This document shows, piece by piece, positions 24,780 through 34,488 of a stretch of 64,000 bases of DNA. Each line of letters opens with the position of its first letter. The first letter of the stretch is position 1. The notes under the pieces were generated by a model. That model saw only the letters and a program-made list of their open reading frames with translations, ran no database searches and had not been told where the DNA came from. The translations under genes and the position numbers were made by a program. Source of the stretch: Ruminococcus sp. (GTDB lineage Bacteria; Bacillota; Clostridia; Oscillospirales; Ruminococcaceae); the NCBI RefSeq assembly GCF_017464355.1, contig NZ_JAFUAG010000044.1, positions 1-64,000 on the forward strand, written 5' to 3'.

Positions 24780-25220
24780 ATGAAAATTGCAATAGGCTGC
24801 GACCACGCAGGTCCCGAACTTAAGGAAGAGGTTCTTGCTTATCTGGACGAGATAGGCGTTGAATACGTTGATCTCGGTGTACAGAAGGGCGAGAAGTGCG
24901 ATTATCCCGACAAGGCAAAAGAGGTATGTGCTAAAGTTACCGGCGGCGAGTGTGAGCTGGCTGTGCTTATCTGCGGTACGGGCATAGGTATGTCCATGGC
25001 GGCAAACAAGGTCAAGGGCATAAGGGCTGCCTGCTGCTCGGATTATTTCTCTGCCAAATTCACCCGTGCCCACAATGACGCAAACGTGCTGTGCATCGGC
25101 GCAAGGGTAGTCGGCGCAGGTCTTGCCTGCGAGCTGATAAAGGTCTTCCTTGATACACCTTTCGAGGGCGGCAGACATCAGCGCAGGGTAGATAAGATAC
25201 ACGATATCGAAAACGTATAA
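24780..25220 (+). CDS. rpiB: Ribose-5-phosphate isomerase B
   Basis: 146 aa, GGAGG upstream. GCDHAGPELK, a catalytic Cys in LICGTGIGMSMAANK, and RAHNDANVL are typical of RpiB/LacAB. Interconverts ribose- and ribulose-5-phosphate. Confidence 0.95.
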   Translation: MKIAIGCDHAGPELKEEVLAYLDEIGVEYVDLGVQKGEKCDYPDKAKEVCAKVTGGECELAVLICGTGIGMSMAANKVKGIRAACCSDYFSAKFTRAHNDANVLCIGARVVGAGLACELIKVFLDTPFEGGRHQRRVDKIHDIENV

Positions 25221-25274
25221 CGTAAAAATTTTGTAAATTTAGCCTGATTGTTTTGTAAGTATTGACGAAAATAT

Positions 25275-25326
25275 CTCTCCGAAATTGGTCGTTTTGTTTC
25301 AAAAACGGCTTTTCGGAGAGTTTTTG
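25275..25326 (+). terminator. Terminator after rpiB
   Basis: CTCTCCGAAA/TTTCGGAGAG outer stem with an inner CGTTTT/AAAACG, then a T-run. Confidence 0.85.
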
Positions 25327-25350
25327 TTTTTATTTGGCAATTTGTTCCTA

Positions 25351-25379
25351 TTGACAAGCGGGGCAAAATCTAGTATAAT
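25351..25379 (+). promoter_or_regulatory. Promoter of the lysozyme gene
   Basis: TTGACA (25351-25356), 17 bp, TATAAT (25374-25379). A leader of about 140 nt follows. Confidence 0.9.
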
Positions 25380-25527
25380 GTACAGGATAAAATGTAACCG
25401 TTGTGTAATAATTCACTGTTTTTGTAACTGTAAAGTTTCGGGCTGTCTGCGGACAAGTCTGAAAAGTCGGGAAAAATTTTCTTACAAAATGGTGCGATGT
25501 GTAACTTTTTATGGAGGTCTATATAAT

Positions 25528-27774
25528 ATGAGTTTTATTAAAGCGGCAGCAGCAGCGGGGCTTGCCTGCATCATAGGCGCAGGAATGTCCCTTACGGCAA
25601 TGGCACAGGCTGTTACTGCTGACGATGTTATGGCTGACAGTCAGGAGATCGAGCTGGTCTCTGCTGACCCTAAGCAGGACGGAGAATACCTGAAATTCAA
25701 GCATGAGCAGATAGCAGAAGCTTTCGGCAGCAAATCGCCTGCGGGAAAGATAAAGCGTGACTACACCACCGTGTGTGAGTTCGGCAGCTATCTCTACCAC
25801 GATACCCGCTTCAACGGCATGGAAAGAACTTTCTGTATCGACGTTTCTCAGTGGCAGTCTAATATCGACTGGAACGCTGTAAAGAGAGACGGCATAAACA
25901 AGACCATAATCAGGCTTGGTGTCCGCGGCTACGGCTCTGCAGGCACACTGATGATGGACGACAAGTTCTACCAGAACATAAACGGCGCCAAGGCGGCAGG
26001 CCTTGAGGTCGGTGTTTACTTCTACACCCAGGCTATCAATGTATGGGAGGCTCAGCAGGAGGCTGATTACTGCGCAAATGCACTTTCCGGTTACAGCCTT
26101 GAACTTCCCGTATACTTTGATATCGAGAGCGTTGACTTTGCTTATGGCAGACTTGACCACGCAGGACTTAACAAGGATCAGAAGACCGAGCTTTGCAAAG
26201 CCTTCTGCGACAGGATAGAGAGCTACGGCTACCAGTCGGGCGTATATGCTAACCTCAACTGGCTGACCTGGCTGATAAACGGCCCTGAACTCGGACAGAA
26301 TTACAAGACCTGGGTAGCAGCTTACCAGAGCTCGCTGAATTATCCCGGCATATACGATATGTGGCAGTATTCCAGCAGTGCACAGATAGACGGTATCTAC
26401 GGCAACGTTGATATAAGCGTGTGCTACGATGTTGACTATGCCCCCGCCGATACTGTAAATGTTGATATCGACAACGGTGTCATCAGCTGGAATCCTGTAA
26501 GCGGTGCTGACGGATATACCGTTTACGGCGCTGACGCTGACGGCAGCAATTCTTTTGTGATATCCGATACTAAAGGCACTCAGTTCGATATAAGCGGACA
26601 GAGCGCAGCCAAGTTCTGCGTGGCAGCTTACAACTACTACTCAGGCGCAAGATATTACGGCAATTCTTCCGCCTATGTGGACGGTTTCCGCGGTACTGTC
26701 AGTGACGTTGAGGTCGAGAGAAGCGGTATCGACGAAGTTGACCTCAGCTGGGGCAAGGTAGATGAGGCTGTGGGCTACAAGGTCTACACTTCAAGAGGCG
26801 GCGATTACGAATATGACGGCAAGACGACTTCTGAACGCTATACCGTAGAGGGCGAAAATCTTGAAAATGTTACTGTAAAGATCAGACCCTACAACGAAAA
26901 CGGCGTTGAGGGCGGCTGGTCCGAGGAGATCGCACTGCCGGGCAATTACCCCGTTGAAACTCCTCATATGGAGCGCATGGGCACTAAACTCATGTGGACA
27001 GCCCTTGACGATGCTGACGGCTATATCGTCACCTTTACGGATGCTGAGGGCGGCAGCGAGGAATTCTTTGCTGATACCAACAGTATGTTCATCGACGACA
27101 GCAAAACAGGCAGCTACACTGTTCAGTCCTACTACAAGCTTGACGGACAGTTCATGCGTTCACCCGCTTCAAATGCCTGCGGCTTCAAGGGCATAAGCTA
27201 TCCTCCCGCAGGGGAAGTAAAGCTTGACTCGGGCGACGGCGAGCTGGTATGGAACAGGATAGACGATGCACTGGGCTATGTGGTCTATGAACTTACCGCC
27301 GAGGGCAATGATGTCGAGGTGGCAAGAGTAAATGAGTGCAGGTATTCTTCCGATGACCTGACAGGTACTGTTTACTTTGTAAAGGCTTACAATGCCAAGA
27401 ACGATGAAGAGTTCTTCACCGAGGCTTCAAACCGTATAGTGATCTCTCTTCCCGAAGTTACCGAGGCTAAGCTTGATGCCCTGACAGATGACCACGCTGT
27501 CATCAGCTGGAACAGCATTGAGGGCTGCAGCGAGTACATGGTATACCTGGATATGGGCACAGGCTACAAGCTGTACAGCACCGTAAAGGGTTCCATGGCA
27601 GTTATTGGCGGACTTAAGGACGCAGAGTTTGCAAGCGTCCGTGTAAAGGGCTATGTGGGCGATGAGGAAGTGCTGAGTTTCGGCGCGTTCTCCAATCAGC
27701 TGTATATCATAGGCGATGAGGAAACAAGACCTCAGCAGGAAGTATTCAGCTTTGACGACCTGATAAAAAAGTAA
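25528..27774 (+). CDS. Secreted GH25 lysozyme with Fn3-like repeats
   Basis: 748 aa from the ATG at 25528 with GGAGG 10 nt upstream (the open frame extends upstream without signal peptide). Signal peptide to about residue 28. The GH25 muramidase domain spans roughly 100-315: D105 in IDVSQWQ, and D198/E200 in VYFDIES are the catalytic acids; WQYSSSAQIDG closes the barrel. Four or five repeats of about 85 aa follow with 'ISWNxVxGADGYxVY' motifs, as in fibronectin type III-like modules. No dockerin or anchor. It should cut peptidoglycan in the wall or outside the cell. Confidence 0.92.
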   Translation: MSFIKAAAAAGLACIIGAGMSLTAMAQAVTADDVMADSQEIELVSADPKQDGEYLKFKHEQIAEAFGSKSPAGKIKRDYTTVCEFGSYLYHDTRFNGMERTFCIDVSQWQSNIDWNAVKRDGINKTIIRLGVRGYGSAGTLMMDDKFYQNINGAKAAGLEVGVYFYTQAINVWEAQQEADYCANALSGYSLELPVYFDIESVDFAYGRLDHAGLNKDQKTELCKAFCDRIESYGYQSGVYANLNWLTWLINGPELGQNYKTWVAAYQSSLNYPGIYDMWQYSSSAQIDGIYGNVDISVCYDVDYAPADTVNVDIDNGVISWNPVSGADGYTVYGADADGSNSFVISDTKGTQFDISGQSAAKFCVAAYNYYSGARYYGNSSAYVDGFRGTVSDVEVERSGIDEVDLSWGKVDEAVGYKVYTSRGGDYEYDGKTTSERYTVEGENLENVTVKIRPYNENGVEGGWSEEIALPGNYPVETPHMERMGTKLMWTALDDADGYIVTFTDAEGGSEEFFADTNSMFIDDSKTGSYTVQSYYKLDGQFMRSPASNACGFKGISYPPAGEVKLDSGDGELVWNRIDDALGYVVYELTAEGNDVEVARVNECRYSSDDLTGTVYFVKAYNAKNDEEFFTEASNRIVISLPEVTEAKLDALTDDHAVISWNSIEGCSEYMVYLDMGTGYKLYSTVKGSMAVIGGLKDAEFASVRVKGYVGDEEVLSFGAFSNQLYIIGDEETRPQQEVFSFDDLIKK

Positions 27775-27790
27775 CATAAACATGAAGTTC

Positions 27791-27839
27791 ATGCCATAGT
27801 ATTTTCGGCTGTGAAGCGGAGGTACTATGGCATTTTTTT
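27791..27839 (+). terminator. Terminator after the lysozyme gene
   Basis: ATGCCATAGTA/TACTATGGCAT around a 21-nt loop, then seven T. Confidence 0.88.
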
Positions 27840-27858
27840 GACAGAAAGGAGTTCTGAC

Positions 27859-28455
27859 ATGACAGATATCACCGCGAAGATACTTGAAGCTTCTAAAAAC
27901 AAAGACATCACTGTTGTGGGCATAGACGGCCTGGGCGGTGCGGGCAAAAGCACCATATCCGAGACCCTGTGCAACGAGCTGGAGGATAATGACATAAACA
28001 CCATTCTTCTGCATATAGATAATCTTATCCACCCGAGGGCGGTGCGCTATAACCCCGCCTATCCCCAGTGGCAGTGCTATTACGACCTCCAGTGGAGGTT
28101 TGATCACTTCACAAAGGTCATAAACGAACTGAAAGCAGGGAAGACCTGCAGCGTCGAACTTTATGACAAGGACAACGACAGCTACTTCACCGAAGACTAC
28201 GCAGCAGCGGGAAAGACCGTCATCGTGGTGGAGGGTATCTTCCTGCAGAGAAAAGAGTATGCAGGCGTTTTCGACTATATGGTATATATAGATATCCCCG
28301 AGGAGGAAAGGCTCACAAGGGTGCTGAAGCGCGATACCTATATCGGCAATGAGCAGGAGATAAGGGATAAATACGAGAACAGGTATTTCCCCGCCGAGCG
28401 CCGCTATTTCGCAGAGTATGCCCCCGATAAGAACGCAGACTTCGTGGTGCGGTAA
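27859..28455 (+). CDS. Uridine kinase-like P-loop protein
   Basis: 198 aa; ATG at 27859 with AAAGGAG upstream. GIDGLGGAGKSTIS is the Walker A, followed by LLHIDNLIHP, VVEGIFLQR and a lid RVLKRD. These fit the uridine kinase/phosphoribulokinase-like family. Substrate not certain, as this family also includes poorly studied kinases. Confidence 0.8.
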   Translation: MTDITAKILEASKNKDITVVGIDGLGGAGKSTISETLCNELEDNDINTILLHIDNLIHPRAVRYNPAYPQWQCYYDLQWRFDHFTKVINELKAGKTCSVELYDKDNDSYFTEDYAAAGKTVIVVEGIFLQRKEYAGVFDYMVYIDIPEEERLTRVLKRDTYIGNEQEIRDKYENRYFPAERRYFAEYAPDKNADFVVR

Positions 28456-28470
28456 GAAAGAGGCGGACAT

Positions 28471-28696
28471 ATGGAAGAATATATAAAAATGCTCGGCGGC
28501 ATAAAGACAGAGGAAGAATTCCCTCGGTTTATGTAGCTTTTGTGCCGACAGTTGAAGACCCCGCTGTCAGGGACTATCCGGAAGTCCTTTCCGCCCGGGC
28601 AGACCGCCCCATGAAAACATAAACCGGGACTTCATCGCCACTATTCTCTATGCGGGAAGTAGCGGGAAGTATCTGCGAGTGAACTTAATGACTTAA
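28471..28696 (+). pseudogene. Decayed small gene
   Basis: ATG at 28474 opens MEEYIKMLGGIKTEEEFPRF and stops after 21 codons. A second stretch reads VAFVPTVEDPAVRDYPEVLS before another stop. Together they look like one gene with stops or frameshifts. No family recognised. Confidence 0.4.
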
Positions 28697-28735
28697 GCCC
28701 TGAAGCGGCCTGCACGGCCCTCGGGGCTTTTTTTT
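28695..28735 (+). terminator. Terminator
   Basis: GCCCTGA..GGCC / GGCC..TCGGGGC stem and eight T. Confidence 0.8.
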
Positions 28736-28776
28736 CGTGCAGAGGGCATAAGCTTATGAAAAATCAGTGAAATCAC

Positions 28777-28805
28777 TTGCAAAAGCAGGGCAGATGTGTT
28801 ATAAT
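28777..28805 (+). promoter_or_regulatory. Promoter of the lipoprotein gene
   Basis: TTGCAA (28777-28782), 17 bp, TATAAT (28800-28805). Confidence 0.85.
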
Positions 28806-28840
28806 CATAGTGTATGAAATGACTTAGAAACGGGAGTGAT

Positions 28841-30187
28841 GTGGTGCGCGGTATTCGTAAATGTACGGCTGCGGCAGTTATATCTGCAAGTGTGATATTC
28901 AGCAGCTGTACAGGAATGAGCTTTACTGTTGACGGTCTGCTGAATGCTCCCAAACTCACCGAAGAACAGGGTGAGATACACGAAGCCCTTACCGCAGCGG
29001 TGGGCGGCAGTGTAACACTGAAATATCCCAGAAACGGCGATAACCGTTCAGCTTTTGTTATAACAAATCTTGACGGCGAGGTCGGTGAGGAAGCACTGGT
29101 CTTCTACGAGTACAATTCGGGCGGCGGCTCTGATGAGGGCATACGCGTGAACCTACTGGATAAGGACGAGGAGGGCAAGTGGTACTCGGTAAAAGAGCTT
29201 GCAGGTGCAGGCACCGAGGTGGACAGGGTAATAATCTCGCAAATGGGCGAGAAGAACAGGTATAATGTGCTGGTAGGCTATCAGTCCGTTACGGGCAGTG
29301 AGTGCCAGCTGGAGGTATACAGCTGCTACGACGGAGACTTCAAGCGGGTGGGTACAGATACCTATTCCGTCATGGATACGCTGGATATAAATTATGACGG
29401 CTACCGTGAGATAGTCACCATTCAGCGGCAGACCAACAATGATACAGGCGCTGTCACCGCAAAGGCCTCGCTGCTTGATATGGACGGGGACAAGCTGGTG
29501 AAGAGTGAGGGCATAGATATGTGCGCCAATGTGCAGAGCTATGTCAACACCTACTCGGGCCTGCTGAACAAACAGCATGAGGCTATTTTCATTGACGGCC
29601 TTGACCAGGACGGCGACTTGCAGACAGAGATAGTATACTACAGGTATTCCAGTTTGCAGAACCCCATGCAGCTCAGCCCCCAGAAGCTCCTGCCATTGTG
29701 TAAGAGGCCTGCGGGCTACTACAGCACCGATGTGGACGGGGACGGTATAGTTGAGATACCCTCCACCAGACCCATGACGGGCTATGAGAATGCCATAATC
29801 GATGAAATGGTCTACATGACCACCTGGAACATATACGAAGATTTCTTCAACCTGACCGAGAAGTACCGCGGGTATTATTCCATATCCAACGGCTATTTCT
29901 TCGCCTTCCCCAACAGGTGGAACGACCTGGTGACGGTCAAGCGCGAGCCTGATACTTCCGAGCTGGTGTTCTACAAGTATGAGGGGGACATCAATGACTC
30001 CACCACCGAGATAATGCGTATCTGCGCTGTCAGCCGACAGGAGAGCCAGTCTTATCTCGATGACGGCTATAAGGTCATAGCCAGCAAGGGTCAGCTGGAT
30101 TATTTTGTAAAGCTGCCCGAGGATAAGCGTGAGCCCCTTATACTGACCATAGATGAAGTAAGGAACAATTTCTACATAGTTGACTGA
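28841..30187 (+). CDS. Lipoprotein with repeated DxDGD loops, unknown
   Basis: 448 aa, GTG start; a second GTG at 28844 is better spaced from GGGAG. Lipobox IFSSC at the end of a short signal peptide. Acidic loops DINYDGYRE, DQDGDLQTE and DVDGDGIVE resemble FG-GAP/VCBS-like Ca-binding repeats of a propeller-type fold. Located before a two-component pair, so it may serve as an envelope sensor or partner; this is only positional inference. Confidence 0.75.
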   Translation: MVRGIRKCTAAAVISASVIFSSCTGMSFTVDGLLNAPKLTEEQGEIHEALTAAVGGSVTLKYPRNGDNRSAFVITNLDGEVGEEALVFYEYNSGGGSDEGIRVNLLDKDEEGKWYSVKELAGAGTEVDRVIISQMGEKNRYNVLVGYQSVTGSECQLEVYSCYDGDFKRVGTDTYSVMDTLDINYDGYREIVTIQRQTNNDTGAVTAKASLLDMDGDKLVKSEGIDMCANVQSYVNTYSGLLNKQHEAIFIDGLDQDGDLQTEIVYYRYSSLQNPMQLSPQKLLPLCKRPAGYYSTDVDGDGIVEIPSTRPMTGYENAIIDEMVYMTTWNIYEDFFNLTEKYRGYYSISNGYFFAFPNRWNDLVTVKREPDTSELVFYKYEGDINDSTTEIMRICAVSRQESQSYLDDGYKVIASKGQLDYFVKLPEDKREPLILTIDEVRNNFYIVD

Positions 30188-30198
30188 GATGAGAAAAA

Positions 30199-30410
30199 GT
30201 GAACACCCGGTACAGGGCAAAGCTTGAAAAGAAGCTTGCCGCCTTTGTTTCCGAGCTTGAATATGAGAACTGCAGACCCATTGCAGGCGGCGAAAGCTTT
30301 GTCAGGTCGAAAAAAGAGTTTGAGATCTTAGAGATGTTCAGTCCGCTTTTCTCATGACCGATGAAGACCTTGAAAAAACAATGATATTTGATAACGGAAA
30401 AATATACTGA
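30199..30410 (+). pseudogene. Two short overlapping ORFs, probably one broken gene
   Basis: GTG at 30199 encodes 52 aa (opening VNTRYRAKLEKKLAAFVSEL) to TGA at 30355. An ATG overlapping that stop opens MTDEDLEKTMIFDNGKIY to 30410. The ATGA overlap could be real coupling, but one frameshift would give a single 70-aa protein. Confidence 0.4.
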
Positions 30411-30437
30411 ATACTTTACCGAGAGGAGAGTTTTGCA

Positions 30438-31142
30438 ATGAAAAAAGTGCTTGTTTGTGAAGATGAAGACTCTATCCGCGAGTTTGTCGTGATAAATCTG
30501 GTGAGAAGCGGCTATGAGGTCGTGGACGTCAACTGCGGCGAAGAAGCGCTGAAAGCTTATGAAGAGAACGAGGGTGCCTTCGATGTGGCACTGCTGGATA
30601 TAATGATGCCGGGTATCGATGGTATGCAGGTGTGCAAGAAGATAAGGGAGAAGAATTCTGCCATGGGCATAATCATGCTCTCTGCCAAGAGCCAGGAAAT
30701 GGATAAGATATCCTGCCTGATGAGCGGCGCAGATGACTACATAACCAAACCCTTCTCCATATCCGAGCTTATCGCCAGAGTAGATGCGGTGTGCAGGAGA
30801 GTGAACCGTTCTGCGGTAAAGCCCGAGGAAGCTTCTACCATAACATCGGGGCCTTTCGTGCTTAACCTGAAGAGCCGCACTGTGCTGAAAAACGGCAAGC
30901 AGATCGATCTGACACAGGTCGAATACCAGATAATGGAGTATTTCTTCAAGAACCAGAACGCTGCCCTGGACCGTTCCAGCATACTCAACCATATCTGGGG
31001 TGAAAGCTATTACGGAGATGACAAGATAGTCGATGTAAATATCAGACGTATCCGCATGAAGATAGAGGACGAACCCTCCAACCCCAAGTATATACTGACT
31101 ATCTGGGGCTTCGGCTACAAGTGGTCGGGCGGCAGCAACTGA
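30438..31142 (+). CDS. OmpR/PhoB-family response regulator
   Basis: 234 aa, GAGGAGAG upstream. Receiver domain 1-120 with phospho-acceptor D54 in ALLDIMMPG and K in ITKPFS; winged-helix DNA-binding domain 135-232. The kinase gene follows 10 nt later. Confidence 0.93.
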   Translation: MKKVLVCEDEDSIREFVVINLVRSGYEVVDVNCGEEALKAYEENEGAFDVALLDIMMPGIDGMQVCKKIREKNSAMGIIMLSAKSQEMDKISCLMSGADDYITKPFSISELIARVDAVCRRVNRSAVKPEEASTITSGPFVLNLKSRTVLKNGKQIDLTQVEYQIMEYFFKNQNAALDRSSILNHIWGESYYGDDKIVDVNIRRIRMKIEDEPSNPKYILTIWGFGYKWSGGSN

Positions 31143-31152
31143 GGGGTATAAA

Positions 31153-32679
31153 TTGAGCGTATCAAGCAAACGTAAGTACCGCGGGGGAGAAAGTATAACT
31201 CGCCACTGGCTGGTGAACAGCATGGGCATAGTAACGCTCATACTGCTGCTGGTGGAGATAGTTATGATCTTCATCGTGAGAAGCTACTATTACAGCTCTG
31301 CCAAGCAGTACGTCACCTCAAAGATGAATGTCATAACCACCTCGGTGATGAATTCCTCGGGGGATACCACCAACTACAATGCCGAGATAAGGAATATCGT
31401 AGAGACCTATGAGGACAAGGACAGGATAGAACTTATGGCTATAACCGCCGACGGCACTGTTGATGTCACCTCCTCGGGATTTTCCCTGCAGGGCGGCGAC
31501 AGCATGAGCGATTATGCCGAGGCAAAGGCTTCCGCCGCAGGCAACGCAGCCCAGATAATCAGGCTGGGCACAGGTGAGAAGGTCGTGGCGGTTACGGCAG
31601 TCATATCCCCTAAGGGCTGCGACTATGAGGCACTTAGGATGCTCAGCTCCATGAAGAACATAGACAGGCAGATCGGCATGATAGTGCTGGTCATATCCGC
31701 TATAGTGACGGGCATAGTCCTGCTCATGTTCTTTACGGGTATGTACTTCATCAGGCAGATAGTAATACCTATACGGGGCATAGCCGATATCACCCATAAG
31801 TACGCAAAGGGCGATTTTTCCAAGCGAATCGAGAAAAAGAGCGAGGACGAGCTGGGTGAGCTTTGCGACTCTATCAACAACATGGCGGAGGAGCTTTCAA
31901 ATACCGAGCAGATGAAGAACGAGTTCATATCCTCTGTTTCCCACGAACTGAGAACGCCCCTTACAGCTATCAAGGGCTGGACGGAAACGGTCTCGGCCAT
32001 GTACGGCGATGTGGAAACCTTCAAAAAGGGTATGCGCGTCATCAACAGCGAGACCGAAAGACTTTCGCAAATGGTGGAGGAACTGCTGGATTTCTCCCGT
32101 ATACAGGATAACAGGCTGCTGCTTCAGATGGATACTATCGACATACTGGCCGAGCTGGGCGAAACTGTGCTGATCTACCAGGAAAGGGCAAGAGCCCTGG
32201 GCATAACCCTGAATTACTTCGAGCCCGATATGCTGCCCTTTGTATACGGCGACAAGAACAGGCTCAGACAGGTGTTTATCAATGTGGTGGACAATGCCAT
32301 AAAGTATTCCGACAAAGGCGATACCGTTTCGGTGGAAGCCTATGAGGAAGACGGTGAGATATGCATATCCGTATCCGATACGGGCATAGGTATCTCCAAG
32401 GAAGACCTGCCTCGTATCAAGCAGAAGTTCTTCAAGGCGAACCATACCCGCCGCGGTTCGGGCATAGGCCTGGCGGTGGCGGACGAGATAATCGCAAGAC
32501 ACGGCGGTACTATCACCATTGACAGTGAACAGGGTGTGGGCACTACCGTTATGATAACCCTGCCGTTCATCGAGCAGGAGGAGAAGTCGGAGGAGAGCGA
32601 TACTGTTGATGTGGAGCTGATATCCTCTGATGATAAGCCCGAGGGGGCTGTAGAAAGGAAAGAGACCGATGAGCAGTAA
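31153..32679 (+). CDS. Membrane sensor histidine kinase
   Basis: 508 aa, TTG start with GAGGGG upstream. TM1 near 20-42, an outer sensor region, TM2 near 176-200, HAMP, then HisKA with His about residue 264 in SVSHELRTPLTAIKGW, and HATPase with DNAIKYS, DTGIGI and GSGIGLAVADE. An acidic tail of about 35 residues follows the catalytic domain and overlaps the next gene's start. Acts on the regulator just upstream. Confidence 0.93.
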   Translation: MSVSSKRKYRGGESITRHWLVNSMGIVTLILLLVEIVMIFIVRSYYYSSAKQYVTSKMNVITTSVMNSSGDTTNYNAEIRNIVETYEDKDRIELMAITADGTVDVTSSGFSLQGGDSMSDYAEAKASAAGNAAQIIRLGTGEKVVAVTAVISPKGCDYEALRMLSSMKNIDRQIGMIVLVISAIVTGIVLLMFFTGMYFIRQIVIPIRGIADITHKYAKGDFSKRIEKKSEDELGELCDSINNMAEELSNTEQMKNEFISSVSHELRTPLTAIKGWTETVSAMYGDVETFKKGMRVINSETERLSQMVEELLDFSRIQDNRLLLQMDTIDILAELGETVLIYQERARALGITLNYFEPDMLPFVYGDKNRLRQVFINVVDNAIKYSDKGDTVSVEAYEEDGEICISVSDTGIGISKEDLPRIKQKFFKANHTRRGSGIGLAVADEIIARHGGTITIDSEQGVGTTVMITLPFIEQEEKSEESDTVDVELISSDDKPEGAVERKETDEQ

Positions 32680-33640
32680 CTCAAATGCGGGCAAGGAAAA
32701 ATTCAAGTCTAAAATAGGCGGACAGGCAGTCATCGAGGGCGTTATGATGCGTGGCATCGATAAAATGTCCATGGCGAACCGTCTGCCTAACGGCGAGATA
32801 GATATAGATATCTGGGAGATAAAGGGCGGCAAGAACCCCGCGTGGTATAGAAAGACCCCGTTTATCCGCGGTATCTTCAACTTTGTTACCTCCATGCTGG
32901 ACGGCTATAAGTGTATATCGAAGTCAGTAGATAAGCAGATGACCGATGAAGATGAGGAAGAACCCACAAAGTTCGAGCAGTGGCTGGAGGATAAGCTTGG
33001 CGACAAGCTCATGCCTGTGGTCTCGGGGATATCCATGGTCGTCGGTGTGGCGCTGGCGCTGTTTTTATTCATGTGGGTGCCCTCTGCGCTGATCAAGCTG
33101 GTGGAGCATATTGCAGGCACCGAGTTCAATGCGGTGGTGAAGAACATCATCGAGGGTCTGCTGAAGATAGGCATATTCGTGGGCTATACAGCCCTTACAG
33201 CCCTTATGCCCGATATGAAGCGCCTTTACGAATACCACGGCGCCGAGCATAAGACCATAGCCTGCTACGAAGCCGAGACCGAGCTGACACCCGAAAATGT
33301 CAAGGGCTTCGTGCGTTTCCACCCAAGGTGCGGCACGAGCTTTATTTTTCTGGTGCTTTTCATTAGTATTTTTATCAACACCATCTTCCGTATAAGCTGG
33401 GCTAGCCTGCCCCTGCGCGTGCTGTGCAAGCTGGCACTGCTGCCTGTGGTGACGGGCATAGCCTATGAACTCATACGTCTGGCAGGAAAATACGACAATG
33501 CTTTCACACGCATATTCTCAGCCCCCGGCCTGTGGATACAGCGCATAACCACCCGTGAGCCTGAAACTGACGAGATCGAGTGTGCCATTGCTGCGCTGAA
33601 AGCCGTTATCCCCGAGAACAAAGAGGACGATAAATGGTGA
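32669..33640 (+). CDS. DUF1385 family membrane protein
   Basis: 323 aa; ATG overlaps the kinase stop, with GAAAGGAAAG upstream. GGQAVIEGVMMRG and EYHGAEHKTIACYE with FHPRCGTSF are the family marks; several membrane helices lie in the middle. Members sit next to prmC and prfA in Firmicutes; function not known to me. Confidence 0.92.
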   Translation: MSSNSNAGKEKFKSKIGGQAVIEGVMMRGIDKMSMANRLPNGEIDIDIWEIKGGKNPAWYRKTPFIRGIFNFVTSMLDGYKCISKSVDKQMTDEDEEEPTKFEQWLEDKLGDKLMPVVSGISMVVGVALALFLFMWVPSALIKLVEHIAGTEFNAVVKNIIEGLLKIGIFVGYTALTALMPDMKRLYEYHGAEHKTIACYEAETELTPENVKGFVRFHPRCGTSFIFLVLFISIFINTIFRISWASLPLRVLCKLALLPVVTGIAYELIRLAGKYDNAFTRIFSAPGLWIQRITTREPETDEIECAIAALKAVIPENKEDDKW

Positions 33641-34488
33641 CCTACAAGCAGCTCCTCAAAGAGCAGACAGAGGGTCTTGTCAAAGCGGGCAACGACAATG
33701 CTGTGTTCGATGGGGCGGAGCTTCTGGGGCTTGCCCTTGGGGTCGACTGCCGCAGCGGTGCCTTTGAAGCACTGACCGAAAAGCCTGCGGAAGAAAGCGT
33801 AAAGGCTGAGTTTGAAGCCCTCTGCGAAAGGCGGAAAAAGGGCGAGCCCCTCCAGTATATACTGGGAGAGTGGGAGTTCTATGGGCTGACGGTAAAGGTC
33901 GGCAAAGGGGTGCTGATACCCCGTCAGGACACCGAGACACTGGTGGAGCTGATAGTAGACAAGTACAAAAATTCGGATAATTTAGTCGTGACAGACCTCT
34001 GCGCTGGCAGCGGCTGCATTGCCCTGGCGCTGGAAAAATATCTTGGGTGCAGGGAGGTCTATGCCGTTGAAAAAAGCGAGGCTGCCGCAAAATATCTTGC
34101 GGAAAATATTAAGCTGAACGGCTCTGCGGTGAAGCTGGTCATGGGCGATGTGCTGAAAGAGGAAACAGCAGAAAGTCTGCCCGTGGCGGATATAATAACC
34201 TGCAACCCCCCTTACCTTACCTCGGCGGACATGGCTGCCCTGCAGACGGAAGTCACCCATGAACCTGCCGAAGCGCTTTTCGGCGGAGAGGACGGCCTTG
34301 ACCTCTACCGTGCCGTTACAAGGATATGGAAGGACCGCCTTGTATCAGGAGGCACGCTTATTTACGAGATAGGTGCAGGCCAGGAAGATGACGTTATGCA
34401 GATAATGGTGCAGCACGGTTTTGAGAACGTGCGGTGCAGACCCGACCCCTGCGGGATGATGCGCTGTGTTATGGGTACAAAAAAATGA
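33634..34488 (+). CDS. prmC: Release factor glutamine methyltransferase
   Basis: 284 aa, ATG overlapping the previous stop. LQYILGEWEFYG and LIPRQDTETLVE, the SAM loop DLCAGSGCIALAL, and the catalytic NPPY (CNPPYLTS). Methylates the GGQ Gln of release factors. prfA is not adjacent here. Confidence 0.95.
   Translation: MVTYKQLLKEQTEGLVKAGNDNAVFDGAELLGLALGVDCRSGAFEALTEKPAEESVKAEFEALCERRKKGEPLQYILGEWEFYGLTVKVGKGVLIPRQDTETLVELIVDKYKNSDNLVVTDLCAGSGCIALALEKYLGCREVYAVEKSEAAAKYLAENIKLNGSAVKLVMGDVLKEETAESLPVADIITCNPPYLTSADMAALQTEVTHEPAEALFGGEDGLDLYRAVTRIWKDRLVSGGTLIYEIGAGQEDDVMQIMVQHGFENVRCRPDPCGMMRCVMGTKK

Noticed and set aside
25285-25527. N-terminal extension of the lysozyme
   Set aside because: It covers the terminator and promoter; the ATG at 25528 has GGAGG and starts a signal peptide.
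27427-31274. Long minus-strand open frames (347, 355 and 378 aa)
   Set aside because: They lie antisense to well-recognised genes, lack ribosome sites and family motifs, and result from the codon bias of the plus-strand genes.
31897-32895. 332-aa minus-strand frame
   Set aside because: Antisense to the histidine kinase and DUF1385 genes; no features of a protein family.
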